From Bradyrhizobium sp. 149 (GTDB lineage Bacteria; Pseudomonadota; Alphaproteobacteria; Rhizobiales; Xanthobacteraceae): DNA of 64,000 nt. The position numbers and the translations under genes were made by a program. The stretch's first letter is position 1, and the number at the start of each line of letters is the position of its first letter. The DNA lies in the NCBI RefSeq assembly GCF_023073915.1, contig NZ_JADPKK010000013.1:372001-436000 (forward strand), given 5' to 3'. Shown piece by piece: positions 47,537 to 56,632 of this stretch. The notes under the pieces are model-generated. The model was not told the DNA's origin. It did not search any database and saw only the letters and a list, made by a program, of their open reading frames with translations.

Positions 47537-49082
47537 TCAGATCTTCCGCCCGGCCTGCTCCCAATAGGGATCGCGCAGGCGGCGCTTGAAGATCTTTCCG
47601 GAATCTTCGCGCGGCAGCCCGGTGCGGATCTCGATGTGCTTTGGGACTTTGTAGTCGGCGAGTGACGCCTTCAGCCGCGTACGAATATCGCCGGCGTCGA
47701 GCGTGATGCCCGCCTGCGGCTCGACCACCGCCATCAGCGCTTCGCCGAACTCGGAATCGGGGATGCCGAACACGGCGCAATCGTGCACGCCGGGCACCGC
47801 GTGCAGCACCGATTCGATCTCCGCCGGGTAGATGTTGACGCCGCCCGAGATCACCATGTCGCGCTTGCGGTCGCAGATGAAGACGTAGCCCTCTTCGTCG
47901 ATATAGCCGACATCGCCCGAGGTGATGAAGCCGTCGCGGTCGATCTCGGCGCGCTTGTCCGGCTTGTTGTGGTAGGTGAAATCGGCCATCTCCGGCATGC
48001 GGGAATAGATCTCGCCGATCTCGCCCACGCCCAGCACGCGACCGTCGTTCGCCGATGAAGCGCAGCTCGGCGCCGGGCGAAATTTTACCGACCGTGCCGG
48101 GCTTCCTCAGTGCGTCCTCGGAGGTCGCGAAGGTGACGGCGCTGGATTCGGTCGAGCCGTAGAATTCGTAGATCACCGGCCCCCACCACTCGATCATGGC
48201 GCGCTTGACGTCCGCCGGACAGGGCGCGGCGGCATGGATGATATGGCGCAGCGAGGAGACGTCGTATTGCTTGCGCACGTTCTCCGGCAGCTTCATCAGG
48301 CGGATGAACATGGTCGGCACCATGAAGATGGTGTCGATCTTGTAGCGCTCGATCAGCCCGAGAAGTTCTTCGGGCTCGAAGCGCGGCATCAGCACCAGCG
48401 CGCCCCCGAGCTTGCCGGCGCGGATGCCGAACGAGTTCGGCGCGGAGTGATAGAGCGGGCCCGGCAGGATCACGCGAGCACCTGGCTTCAGCCCGTAGAT
48501 CATCGCGCGCATGCGCTCGCCGGCTGCCGCCTGTTCCGGCGTCGGCGCATTGCGCCGCACGCCCTTGGGATGGCCTGTCGTCCCCGAAGTGTAGATCATG
48601 TTCATGGGCTGCGGCACGACCGGGCCGTCATAGGGCTGGTGCTGCGCGAGCCAGGATTCGAAATCGATCGCGAAGTCCGGCGTCTTCAGATGATCGGGAT
48701 CGATCTTGTAGTTGGACAGGATCTCGGGGGGCGTCGGCACGCTGAGCACGGTGACGCCGCGGGGGATCGCATTGCGCAGACCGTGCAACATGTCGGCATG
48801 GCCGATCAGCACGGACGTGCCGGTGTCCTTCAGGATGTAGTCGATCTCCTCCGGCTTGAAGTGCCAGTTGATCGGCACGCCATAGGCGCCGAGCCGCATC
48901 GCCGCATAGGCTGCCTCGAGGAAAGCGATGTCGTTGCGCATCAGCATGCAGACACAATCGCCCTGCCTGACGCCGAGCTTGCTGAGGCCATTCGCGATGC
49001 GGTCGGCGCGGCCGGCGACGTCGGCATGGGAGCGGCGGCGCTCGCCGGAGACAATGCCCAGAAATTGGGAGGTTTCGCTCAT
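47537..49082 (-). pseudogene. Acyl-CoA synthetase (AMP-binding), split by a one-base frameshift
   Basis: Two frames together make one full-length ligase of about 514 residues. The upstream frame holds the N-terminal domain with the AMP signature YTSGTTGHPKGVRRN and EFYGSTESS, ending ELRFIGE. The downstream frame resumes as GRVLGVGEIGEIYSRMPEMA and contains the SGDVGYIDEEGYVFICDRKR hinge and the catalytic Lys in EDSGKIFKRRLR. Removing one base at position 48047 (extra G on the plus strand) restores a continuous frame. It is either a recent pseudogene or a sequencing/assembly error; the rest of the sequence is not degraded. Lies downstream of a crotonase gene. Confidence 0.85.
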
Positions 49083-49115
49083 TTGTTTTTCTTTGTTGTC
49101 AGATGTCAGTTAGTC

Positions 49116-49205
49116 GTCATCACCGGGCTTGTCCCGGTGATCCACGTTCTTGCTTCGTCGCCTTAGGCTAAGAACGTGGATGGCCGGGACAGGCCCGGCC
49201 ATGAC
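49116..49205. repeat. Palindromic repeat, CCGGGCTTGTCCCGG type (copy 2)
   Basis: Starts GTCATCACCGGGCTTGTCCC and ends GGGACAGGCCCGGCCATGAC, with an inner CCACGTTCTT/AAGAACGTGG pair. It lies between the crotonase and acyl-CoA synthetase genes, which read in the same direction. Confidence 0.8.
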
Positions 49206-49213
49206 GGAGAACG

Positions 49214-50023
49214 TCAGTCCGCAAACTTCGGTGCGCGCTTCTCCAGATTGGCGCGCACGGCCTCGGTCTGGTTCGCGCTGCCGATCAGCTTCTGCTGTTC
49301 GACCGATTCAGCGAGCAGCGCGGGGCCGGGATCAACCGAGAGATTGTTGAGCAGGCGCTTTGCGGCGCGGACCGCATCGGGGCTCTTGCCGGCGATCTCG
49401 CGCGCGACTTCAAGCGCGGCAGTGCGCGGGTCGTCGCAGATGCGCGTGGCGAGACCGTAAGCCATCGCCTCCTGCGCGGAGAAGATACGGCCGGTGTAGG
49501 TGAGATCGCGCAAGATGTCGTCGCGCACCAGCGAGGCCAGGATCGGCGTGCCCGCCATGTCGGGCACCAGACCCCATTTGATCTCCATCACCGACATCCG
49601 TGCGTCGGGGGTGAGAAAGCGCATGTCGGCACCCAACGCGAGCTGGAAGCCGCCGCCGAAGGCAACGCCCTGGATCGCGGCGATCACCGGGACCGGAAGC
49701 TGACGCCAGCCCCACACCGCCTGTTGCGCAAAATTCGCCTGGCCATGCGTGCGCTTGGTGAGATCGCGATTTTCGCCACCCGGAATTCCGTTGCCGCCCT
49801 TCTCCTTCATGGCGGCAAAACGCCCCATGTCGAGACCGGCGCAGAAGGCGCGGCCCTCGCCGGACAGCACGACGGCGCGCACGCCCTTCTCCTTCGAAAG
49901 CCGGTCGGTTGCGGCCACAAGGGCCTCGAACATGGCCAGATCCAGCGCATTCATCTTGTCCGCGCGCACCAGGCGAACATCGGCCACACCTTCCGAGATC
50001 GAGATCGAGACGCGCTCTTCCAT
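49214..50023 (-). CDS. Enoyl-CoA hydratase/isomerase (crotonase family)
   Basis: A 269-residue crotonase: oxyanion-hole segments FCAGLDM and GVAFGGGFQLALGADMR, with a Glu in SVMEIKWGLVPDM where ECH keeps a catalytic Glu. The second ECH glutamate is less clear (PDMAGT), so hydratase versus isomerase activity cannot be fixed. Upstream of the frameshifted acyl-CoA synthetase and divergent from a 2,4-dienoyl-CoA reductase-like SDR. Confidence 0.88.
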   Translation of the reverse strand: MEERVSISISEGVADVRLVRADKMNALDLAMFEALVAATDRLSKEKGVRAVVLSGEGRAFCAGLDMGRFAAMKEKGGNGIPGGENRDLTKRTHGQANFAQQAVWGWRQLPVPVIAAIQGVAFGGGFQLALGADMRFLTPDARMSVMEIKWGLVPDMAGTPILASLVRDDILRDLTYTGRIFSAQEAMAYGLATRICDDPRTAALEVAREIAGKSPDAVRAAKRLLNNLSVDPGPALLAESVEQQKLIGSANQTEAVRANLEKRAPKFAD

Positions 50024-50139
50024 GGATGAATTCTCCCCTGGTTCCTGGCTGTTCTTGTTCGGTGCCGCTATACAGGACGACGGCGGCCGGATTTAGTCAA
50101 TCGATCAATTAACCGACAATCGCGACAGGGGAAACAGCC

Positions 50140-51012
50140 ATGTTCAAGGAAAATCTTCTGACGGGACGGCGCATCCTCGTGACCGGCGGCGGCACCGGGC
50201 TCGGCAAGTCGATGGCGGCGCGCTTCCTCCAGCTCGGCGCCGAGGTGCACATCTGCGGCCGGCGCAAGATCGTCTGCGACGAGACCGCGACCGAGCTGAT
50301 GGATCAGTATGGCGGCCGCGTCACCAGCCACGGCGTCGACATCCGCAACGCGCTCGCGGTCGAGGAGATGGTCGAAAACATCTTTCGCGATGCTCCCCTC
50401 ACCGATCTCATCAACAACGCCGCCGGCAATTTCATCTCGCGCAGCGAGGACCTCTCGCCGCGCGGCTTCGACGCAGTCGCCAACATCGTCATGCACGGCA
50501 CGTTTTACGTGACGCATGCTGTCGGCAAACGCTGGATCGCCTTGAAGCAGCCCGGCAACGTCGTCTCGATCACCACGACCTGGGTACGCAACGGCTCGCC
50601 TTACGTGGTGCCGTCGGCGATGAGCAAGTCCGCGATCCACGCCATGACGATGTCGCTCGCGACCGAATGGGGCCGCTACGGCATCCGGCTCAACACGATC
50701 GCGCCGGGCGAGATCCCGACCGAGGGCATGAGCAAGCGCATCAAGCCGGGCGACGAAGCCGGCGCGCGCACCAAGGCGATGAACCCGATGGGCCGCGTCG
50801 GCACCATGGAGGAATTGCAGAACGTCGCGGTCTTCCTGATTTCCGGCGGCTGCGACTGGATCAGCGGCGAGACCATCGCCATGGACGGCGCCCAGGCGCT
50901 GGCGATGGGCGGCAATTTCTACCAGCTCCGCGACTGGAGCGACGACGATTGGGCCAATGCGCGGGACAGTATCAAGGCGCAGAACGAGAAGGATCGGGCG
51001 CAGCGGGGGTGA
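50140..51012 (+). CDS. SDR, 2,4-dienoyl-CoA reductase (DECR1-like)
   Basis: A 290-residue short-chain dehydrogenase of the DECR1 branch. It has VTGGGTGLGKSMA, NNAAGNF, ITTTWVRNGSPYVVPSAMSK, WGRYGIRLNTIAPG and PMGRVGTMEELQNVAVFL. The classical Tyr-x3-Lys is replaced by Ser-x3-Lys (SAMSK) with a Tyr eleven residues upstream of the Lys, as in mitochondrial DECR. It would reduce 2,4-dienoyl-CoAs with NADPH during unsaturated fatty-acid breakdown. Start preceded by AGGGGAAA. Confidence 0.87.
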   Translation: MFKENLLTGRRILVTGGGTGLGKSMAARFLQLGAEVHICGRRKIVCDETATELMDQYGGRVTSHGVDIRNALAVEEMVENIFRDAPLTDLINNAAGNFISRSEDLSPRGFDAVANIVMHGTFYVTHAVGKRWIALKQPGNVVSITTTWVRNGSPYVVPSAMSKSAIHAMTMSLATEWGRYGIRLNTIAPGEIPTEGMSKRIKPGDEAGARTKAMNPMGRVGTMEELQNVAVFLISGGCDWISGETIAMDGAQALAMGGNFYQLRDWSDDDWANARDSIKAQNEKDRAQRG

Positions 51013-51035
51013 TTTCTCGTCGCTCCACACTGGCG

Positions 51036-51063
51036 CGTCGTCCCGGCAAAGGCCGGGACGACG
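51036..51063. repeat. 12-bp hairpin, GTCGTCCCGGC type
   Basis: CGTCGTCCCGGC and GCCGGGACGACG pair perfectly around a 4-nt AAAG loop, after the SDR stop and 105 bp before the next gene. It is a short version of the larger element at 52.8 kb. Confidence 0.75.
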
Positions 51064-51167
51064 ACGCAGCGAGAGCGGTGCGCGCGCACTCCCCTCGTCC
51101 CATCTTGTCATCGCCCGCGGATGACGCCACACTCCGCGCTAGAAAAACAAACGCCTGCGGGAGAAAC

Positions 51168-52745
51168 ATGACCACACCGCCATTGGCGAATCTCGCCGAC
51201 ATGGTGCGCGAGCGCGCGACGAGCCGCGGCAACGCCATTGCCTTTGAGTTCGAAGGCCGCGTCACGAGCTTTGCCGAGTTCGACGTCAAGACCAGTCGGG
51301 TGGCCAATGCACTGATCGCGATGGGTGTGAACAAGGGCGAGCGCATCGCCTATCTCGGCAAGAACAGCGACATCTATTTCGAGCTGCTGATGGGCGCCAT
51401 GAAGTCCGGCGTGGTGATGGCACCGGTGAATTGGCGGCTTGCGGGCCCCGAGGTCGCCTTCATCGTCAGCGACTGCAAAGCGCCCGTGCTGTTCGTCGGG
51501 CCCGAGTTCATCGCGCAGGTCAGCCAGATCAAAGACCAATTGCCGGGCGTGCGTAGCGTCATCACCACCGAGGGCAGCGCACCGGAATGGCCTGACTTTG
51601 CGGCCTGGCGCGATGCAGAGAGCGGCGACGACCCCAAGGTGCCGATCGACACCCGAGACATCGCGATCCAGCTCTATACGTCGGGTACGACAGGCAAGCC
51701 GAAGGGCGCGATGCTGTCGCATGCCAACTTCCTCAACCTGGTGCAAACAGGCAACGCCGAGGACAAGCCGGAGTGGAACCGGTGGTCGACCGACGACGTG
51801 TCGCTGGTCGCGATGCCGATCTTCCACATCGGCGGCTCCGGGTGGGGCGTGATGGGGCTTTATCACGGCGCCCGCGGCGTGATCGCGCGCGAGTTCGATG
51901 CCACCAAGGTGCTGGATTTCTTCGAACAGTCGGGCATCACAAAGCTTTTCATGGTGCCCGCGGCGATGCAGTTCGTGGTGCGGCAGCCGCGCGCCAAGAC
52001 GCTCGATTTCTCGCGGCTGAAATACATGCTCTATGGCGCCTCGCCGATACCGGCGGCGCTGCTGAAGGAATGCATCGAGATCTTCAAATGCGGCTTCGTG
52101 CAGATGTACGGCATGACGGAGACCACCGGCACCATCGTCGCGCTGCCGCCGGAGGATCACATCGAGGGGCTGGAGCGGATGCGCTCGGCTGGCAAGGCGC
52201 TCCCCGGCGTCGAGATCGCCATCCTCGATGTCGACGGCAAGCCGCTGCCGCCGCGCGAGGTCGGCGAGATCGCGACGCGCTCGGGCTCCAACATGGCAGG
52301 CTACTGGAATTTGCCTGAAGCGACCGCCGCGACGCTGCGCAGCGACGGCTGGCTGCGCACCGGTGACGCCGGCTACATGGACGAAGACGGCTATCTCTAC
52401 ATCCACGACCGCATCAAGGACATGATCATCTCCGGCGGCGAGAACATCTACCCGGCCGAGGTCGAGAGCGCACTGTGCGATCATCCTGACGTCGCGGAAG
52501 CTGCCGTGATCGGCATACCCGACGACAAATGGGGCGAGGCGGTGAAGGCCATCGTGGTGATGAAGCCGGGCAAAGAGGCGACCGCCACCGACATCATCAA
52601 CTTCACCCGCGAGCGCATCGCCGGGTTCAAGACGCCGAAGAGCGTGGAGTTTTTGCCGGCCCTGCCGCGCAACCCGAGCGGCAAGATTTTGCGGCGGCAG
52701 TTGCGGGAGCCGTACTGGGCGGGGAACGACCGGCGGGTGAATTGA
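51168..52745 (+). CDS. Acyl-CoA synthetase (AMP-binding, FadD-like)
   Basis: A 525-residue acyl-CoA ligase. It has the P-loop YTSGTTGKPKGAML, MYGMTETTG, SAGKALPGVEIAILDVDG, the hinge TGDAGYMDEDGYLYIHDRIK, and the catalytic Lys in NPSGKILRRQLREPYW. It activates a fatty or other carboxylic acid with ATP and CoA. Start fixed by CGGGAGAAAC immediately upstream; the frame continues 5' into the previous gene region but without homology. Intact counterpart of the frameshifted synthetase at 47.5-49.1 kb. Confidence 0.92.
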   Translation: MTTPPLANLADMVRERATSRGNAIAFEFEGRVTSFAEFDVKTSRVANALIAMGVNKGERIAYLGKNSDIYFELLMGAMKSGVVMAPVNWRLAGPEVAFIVSDCKAPVLFVGPEFIAQVSQIKDQLPGVRSVITTEGSAPEWPDFAAWRDAESGDDPKVPIDTRDIAIQLYTSGTTGKPKGAMLSHANFLNLVQTGNAEDKPEWNRWSTDDVSLVAMPIFHIGGSGWGVMGLYHGARGVIAREFDATKVLDFFEQSGITKLFMVPAAMQFVVRQPRAKTLDFSRLKYMLYGASPIPAALLKECIEIFKCGFVQMYGMTETTGTIVALPPEDHIEGLERMRSAGKALPGVEIAILDVDGKPLPPREVGEIATRSGSNMAGYWNLPEATAATLRSDGWLRTGDAGYMDEDGYLYIHDRIKDMIISGGENIYPAEVESALCDHPDVAEAAVIGIPDDKWGEAVKAIVVMKPGKEATATDIINFTRERIAGFKTPKSVEFLPALPRNPSGKILRRQLREPYWAGNDRRVN

Positions 52746-52753
52746 TTTTCACT

Positions 52754-52873
52754 GTCGTCCCGGCGAAGGCCGGGACCCATAGCCACAGGATTGGGTTTTG
52801 CGAAGACTCGTGGTGACCATCTCGTCCCTCGCTCCTCCCTGGGGTTATGGGTCCCGGCCTTCGCCGGGACGAC
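52754..52873. repeat. 28-bp perfect inverted repeat between convergent genes
   Basis: Arms at 52754-52781 and 52846-52873 are exact complements (starting GTCGTCCCGGCGAAGGCC), each able to fold on its own, separated by 64 bp. It probably acts as a bidirectional terminator for the flanking convergent genes. Confidence 0.85.
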
Positions 52874-52897
52874 TCGTGGAAAGAGATCGCGCAACGG

Positions 52898-54172
52898 CTA
52901 ATGCTTCCCCGGCCCCATGTACCCGAACAAGAACCCCGCCACTTTCCGGATCTGGATCTCCTCGCTGCCTTCGGTGATCCGGTAGCGGCGGTGATGGCGG
53001 TAGATATGCTCGAACGGCTTGTGGCGTGAATAGCCCATGCCGCCGTGGACCTGCATGGCGCGGTCGGCGGATTCGCAGCAGAGCCGGTTTGCCCAGTAGT
53101 TGCACATCGAGACGCGGTCGGAGAGCGTGCGCTCGATCTGCTCCTCGGTGAGCTTGTCCATCTCCCAGGCGGTCTTGCGGATCAACAGGCGCAGCATCTC
53201 GGCCTGCGTCGCAAGCTCGACCAGCGGGAACTGGATCGCCTGGTTTTCGGCCAGCGCCTTGCCGAACGGTTTTCGCTCGCGCGCATATTTGACGCTCTCG
53301 TTGATGCAGTAAGCAGCCGCGCCGAGCGAGCTCGCCGCCTGACGGATGCGGTTCTGGTGCACGAAGCACTGCGCCAGCGACAGGCCGCGCCCGACCTCGC
53401 CGAACAGCGCGTCCTCGGGCACGAACACGTCGGTGAAGCTGACGCGGGGATGATCGGTCGGCATGTTGAAGGTCCACATGTACTCCTCGATCTTCACGCC
53501 ATGGCTCTTGGCCGGCACCAGGAAGCAGGTGATGCCGCGCGCATCGCCGTCATTGCCGCCAGTGCGCGCGAACAGCGCACAGTGGGTGGCGACATGCATG
53601 CCGGTGGTCCACATCTTCTCGCCGTTGATGATCCAGCCCTTGACGTTGTCGCGGGTCGCGGGCACCGCGCGCGTTTCCATGTGGGTGGCGTCCGAGCCGT
53701 GGTTTGGCTCGGTGAGACCGAAGGTGATGCGGTACTTACCCTTGATCGAGCCGTCGATCATCGCCTTCTGGTCCTCGCGGCCGTAGCGATCGAGCATGGT
53801 GGCGACGGGGAAGTTGCCGACGATGGAATGCTCGTTCTGGAGGTCGTTGTGCAGGCCGAGCCCCTTGGCGGCAAAGTGCTCGCGGATCACGGCCATCCAG
53901 AGGTTGGAGCCATCCTTGCCGCCATATTGCTTCGGCACCGGAAAACGCAGATGACCGGCAGCGTCTGCGAGATCCTTGGCCTTGCGCAGCAGCGCTTCCC
54001 ATTCATGGCGCGGCAGGCCGCCATTCTCAAAATCGGTGCGCGCCCATTCGCGGCGGTGGTCGAAGAAGCGGATGTTGTCGTCGGCCTCCTCCAGCGGCTT
54101 GATCTCGCGTTCGATGAAACGGTCGAGCTCTGCGAGATAGGCGACAAGATCGGCAGGCAGTGAGAAATCCAC
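52898..54172 (-). CDS. Acyl-CoA dehydrogenase
   Basis: A 424-residue FAD-dependent acyl-CoA dehydrogenase. N-terminal helical domain; FAD segment YRITFGLTEPNHGSDATHM; beta domain with GWIINGEKMWTTG; C-terminal domain with RERKPFGKALAENQAIQF and AMQVHGGMGYSRHKPFEHIY, RITEGSEEIQI. No obvious catalytic Glu at the SCAD position can be confirmed by eye. GTG start with GGGAGAG 4 nt upstream. Divergent from an enoyl-CoA hydratase gene, with which it could form consecutive beta-oxidation steps. Confidence 0.92.
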   Translation of the reverse strand: MDFSLPADLVAYLAELDRFIEREIKPLEEADDNIRFFDHRREWARTDFENGGLPRHEWEALLRKAKDLADAAGHLRFPVPKQYGGKDGSNLWMAVIREHFAAKGLGLHNDLQNEHSIVGNFPVATMLDRYGREDQKAMIDGSIKGKYRITFGLTEPNHGSDATHMETRAVPATRDNVKGWIINGEKMWTTGMHVATHCALFARTGGNDGDARGITCFLVPAKSHGVKIEEYMWTFNMPTDHPRVSFTDVFVPEDALFGEVGRGLSLAQCFVHQNRIRQAASSLGAAAYCINESVKYARERKPFGKALAENQAIQFPLVELATQAEMLRLLIRKTAWEMDKLTEEQIERTLSDRVSMCNYWANRLCCESADRAMQVHGGMGYSRHKPFEHIYRHHRRYRITEGSEEIQIRKVAGFLFGYMGPGKH

Positions 54173-54374
54173 GGTTCTCTCCCGAATCGATTTTGCGTTA
54201 AGGCGCTATGCGCGCTTTTGCTTCTCGCGATTAAGGTGAGAACAGCTCGCGCAAGTCAAGCAATGCGAGACGTGTGGGAGGCGCAAGGCGCGCCCGCGCA
54301 ATTCGATGGTGCTGAAACGCGTCCGCGCGCTAATATAGCCGCAATATTCCTTCACGAGAAAATGCGGAGCGACC

Positions 54375-55154
54375 ATGGAGCTGAAGTTCTCAAAGCTGGA
54401 ACGCAAGGGGCCGATCACGATCGTCACGCTGTCGCGGACCGAGGTCTACAACGCGCTGCACACCGACGCGCATTTCGAGCTCAACAAGGTGTTCGACGAT
54501 TTCTCCGTCGATCCCGAGCAGTGGATCGCGATCATCACCGGCAGCGGCGACAAGGCGTTCTGCGCCGGCAATGATCTGAAATGGCAGGCGGCCGGCGGCA
54601 AGCGCGGCTGGGACAAGGGCGGCTTTGCCGGCCTCACCGCGCGCTTCGACTGCGACAAGCCGATCATCGCCGCGGTCAACGGCGTCGCCATGGGTGGCGG
54701 TTTCGAGATCGCGCTCGCCTGCGACCTCATCATTGCTTCGGAGAACGCGACCTTCGCGCTACCCGAGCCGCGCGTTGGGCTGGCCGCACTCGCCGGCGGC
54801 CTGCACCGGCTGCCGCGGCAGATCGGGCTGAAGCGCGCCATGGGCATGATCCTCACCGCGCGCCATGTCAGCGCCAAGGAAGGTCTCGAGCTCGGCTTCG
54901 TCAACGAGGTGGTGCCGCAGGGCGAGGCGCTCAACGCCGCGCTGCGTTGGGCCGAGACGATCACTAAGAATTCACCGATGTCGATCCGCGCCTCGAAGCA
55001 GGCGATCCAGAAGGGCCTCGGCGTTTCACTGGAGCAGGCGATCGAAGAGCAGCGGGAGTATCCGGCGGTGAAAGCGATGGTGGCCTCGCAGGACTACATC
55101 GAGGGCCCGAAGGCGTTTGCGGAGAAGCGGCCGCCGAAATGGGTGGGGAAGTAA
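54375..55154 (+). CDS. Enoyl-CoA hydratase/isomerase (crotonase family)
   Basis: A 259-residue crotonase: FCAGNDLKWQ and VAMGGGFEIALACDLI oxyanion-hole segments, and FALPEPRVGLAALAGGLHRLP with one ECH-type Glu. The second Glu position is an Ala-rich segment, so a hydratase with altered chemistry or an isomerase is possible. Divergent partner of the acyl-CoA dehydrogenase at 52.9-54.2 kb. Confidence 0.9.
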   Translation: MELKFSKLERKGPITIVTLSRTEVYNALHTDAHFELNKVFDDFSVDPEQWIAIITGSGDKAFCAGNDLKWQAAGGKRGWDKGGFAGLTARFDCDKPIIAAVNGVAMGGGFEIALACDLIIASENATFALPEPRVGLAALAGGLHRLPRQIGLKRAMGMILTARHVSAKEGLELGFVNEVVPQGEALNAALRWAETITKNSPMSIRASKQAIQKGLGVSLEQAIEEQREYPAVKAMVASQDYIEGPKAFAEKRPPKWVGK

Positions 55155-55165
55155 ACTCCCCCCTC

Positions 55166-55248
55166 GTCATTGCGAGCGCAGCGAAGCGATCCAGACTGCC
55201 TCCGCAGGCAGTCTGGATTGCTTCATCGCAAGGGCTCCTCGCAATGAC
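55166..55248. repeat. Palindromic repeat, GTCATTGCGAG type (copy 2)
   Basis: Same ends as the copy at 36.07 kb, with a strong central CAGACTGCCT/AGGCAGTCTG hairpin. It sits between the convergent crotonase and DUF6285 genes. Confidence 0.8.
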
Positions 55249-55265
55249 GGAGGATGGAGGGCCGC

Positions 55266-55643
55266 CTACCTGTCTCGCCCCAGCTCCCGCTTGTACGACG
55301 CGTAATTCGGCTGATCCACGGCGAGCTTGTCCATCGTCGTCTGCCAGAGGTGCTCGGCGAGGCCGGGCGTTGCGAGATCGACCTCGCCCTTGGCGATGCG
55401 CTCGGCGAGCGCGCGGTTGAGATCGGCCACCGAGCCGTCGACGCCGAGCAACCCGCGCAGCCGCTCCACTTCCGCAGCATCGCTCCCCTCCTCCCGCGTC
55501 AGCTGCCGTGTGACGAGCTCGAGGATGTTGATGGCGACGCGCAGCTTGAAGGCCTCGTGGCCGGAGATCAACGGCGCGATATCGTTGCGGAGGAAATCGG
55601 CGACCGATTTGGTCAGCTCGATCGGAGTCGGTTCGTCCTGCAT
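55266..55643 (-). CDS. DUF6285-family small protein
   Basis: A 125-residue helical protein of the DUF6285 type (TKSVADFLRNDIAPLISGHE, LRVAINILELVTRQL). Its ATG is 2 bp after the stop of the kinase-like gene. In acyl-CoA clusters it habitually follows an ACAD10/11-type phosphotransferase, and may be the accessory subunit of that enzyme, as proposed for the small LvaB partner of the LvaA kinase. That equivalence is my inference. No catalytic motif visible. Confidence 0.8.
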   Translation of the reverse strand: MQDEPTPIELTKSVADFLRNDIAPLISGHEAFKLRVAINILELVTRQLTREEGSDAAEVERLRGLLGVDGSVADLNRALAERIAKGEVDLATPGLAEHLWQTTMDKLAVDQPNYASYKRELGRDR

Positions 55644-55645
55644 GG

Positions 55646-56632
55646 TCAACTCCCGCGCGGCGCCAGCAGCCGCAATAGATCGATTTCGGTCTCGGAGGCG
55701 CGGCGGCCGATCATGGCGCGCTCCATCGAATGGTCCGGGCCTTCGCGAAATCGCTGCATCATGCCGCCGCACATGATGCCCCAGCGCAGCGTGCCCATCA
55801 CTTCCCAGAATTTTACACGTGATGGGTCAACCTTGCGCCCAGCGGCCTCATAGCCGGCGAACAGTTCCTCACGCGAGCCAAATCCGCCGACGGGCTTGTC
55901 GATCTCGCCAAAGCGCCAGGAGTTGACGCAGACCCAGCCGAGATCCTCCATGGGGTCGCCGAGATGAGCGAGCTCCCAGTCGAGCACCGCGCGCACCCCG
56001 TCGGCACCGATGATGAGATTGCCGTTGCGGAAATCGCCATGCACCAGCGTCATCTCGGCGGACGGACCGGGATCGTGGTCGCGCAGCCAGCGCAGCGCCA
56101 GCTCGAACACCGGCTTTGGCCAGTCCAGGCTGCGATAATCGCGATCGAACTCGCTGATCTCCTGGGTCGCGGACCGGCTGCGCAGCTCGGGCAATTTGTC
56201 GCCTGGTAGCCTGTGCAGCTTCGCGAGCACGCCGCCGATCTGCCGTGCGAGCTGCGGCCGCGCCGCCGCGAACTCGTCGTCGCGAAGAATCTTGCGCGCA
56301 ATGGTCTCGCCCTCGACCCGCTGCATGACAAAGCCGGTGCCGAGATCATCCGCCGGCACCAGCACATGCATCACGCGCGGCGACGGGACGCCGGCCTCAT
56401 AGGCGAGCTGCATCAGCTGCGCTTCAGCGGTGAGACCCGCCGCGCGCGTCGGCGCCGCGCCATAGCCCTTCGGCGAGCGGCGCAGGATCGCGCCGATCGG
56501 CCCATCGGGATGCACGATGTCGAAGCGCCAGGTTTCCTGACTGGCGCCGCCGGACAGCCTTGCCACGCCGGCGACACCGGTCGCACCAGGGCACCAGCGC
56601 CGAACGCTGCGGGAGAGCTCGGCCTCGATCAT
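55646..56632 (-). CDS. Phosphotransferase (APH-fold kinase, ACAD10/11 / LvaA type)
   Basis: A 328-residue aminoglycoside-phosphotransferase-fold protein. It has the N-lobe LSGGASQETWRF, VMQRVEGETI, the Brenner motif VHGDFRNGNLIIG and the metal motif AVLDWELAHLGDPMEDL. The family is homologous to the kinase domain of ACAD10/ACAD11 and to LvaA, which phosphorylate 4-hydroxyacyl-CoA. Resistance to an aminoglycoside is unlikely. It overlaps the upstream crotonase by 4 bp (ATGA) and is followed at 2 bp by DUF6285, so it is the middle gene of a tight three-gene operon. Confidence 0.88.
   Translation of the reverse strand: MIEAELSRSVRRWCPGATGVAGVARLSGGASQETWRFDIVHPDGPIGAILRRSPKGYGAAPTRAAGLTAEAQLMQLAYEAGVPSPRVMHVLVPADDLGTGFVMQRVEGETIARKILRDDEFAAARPQLARQIGGVLAKLHRLPGDKLPELRSRSATQEISEFDRDYRSLDWPKPVFELALRWLRDHDPGPSAEMTLVHGDFRNGNLIIGADGVRAVLDWELAHLGDPMEDLGWVCVNSWRFGEIDKPVGGFGSREELFAGYEAAGRKVDPSRVKFWEVMGTLRWGIMCGGMMQRFREGPDHSMERAMIGRRASETEIDLLRLLAPRGS

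Noticed and set aside
55646..56632. Aminoglycoside resistance kinase
   Set aside because: The APH fold is present, but operon context and sequence place it with ACAD10/11-type acyl-CoA kinases.
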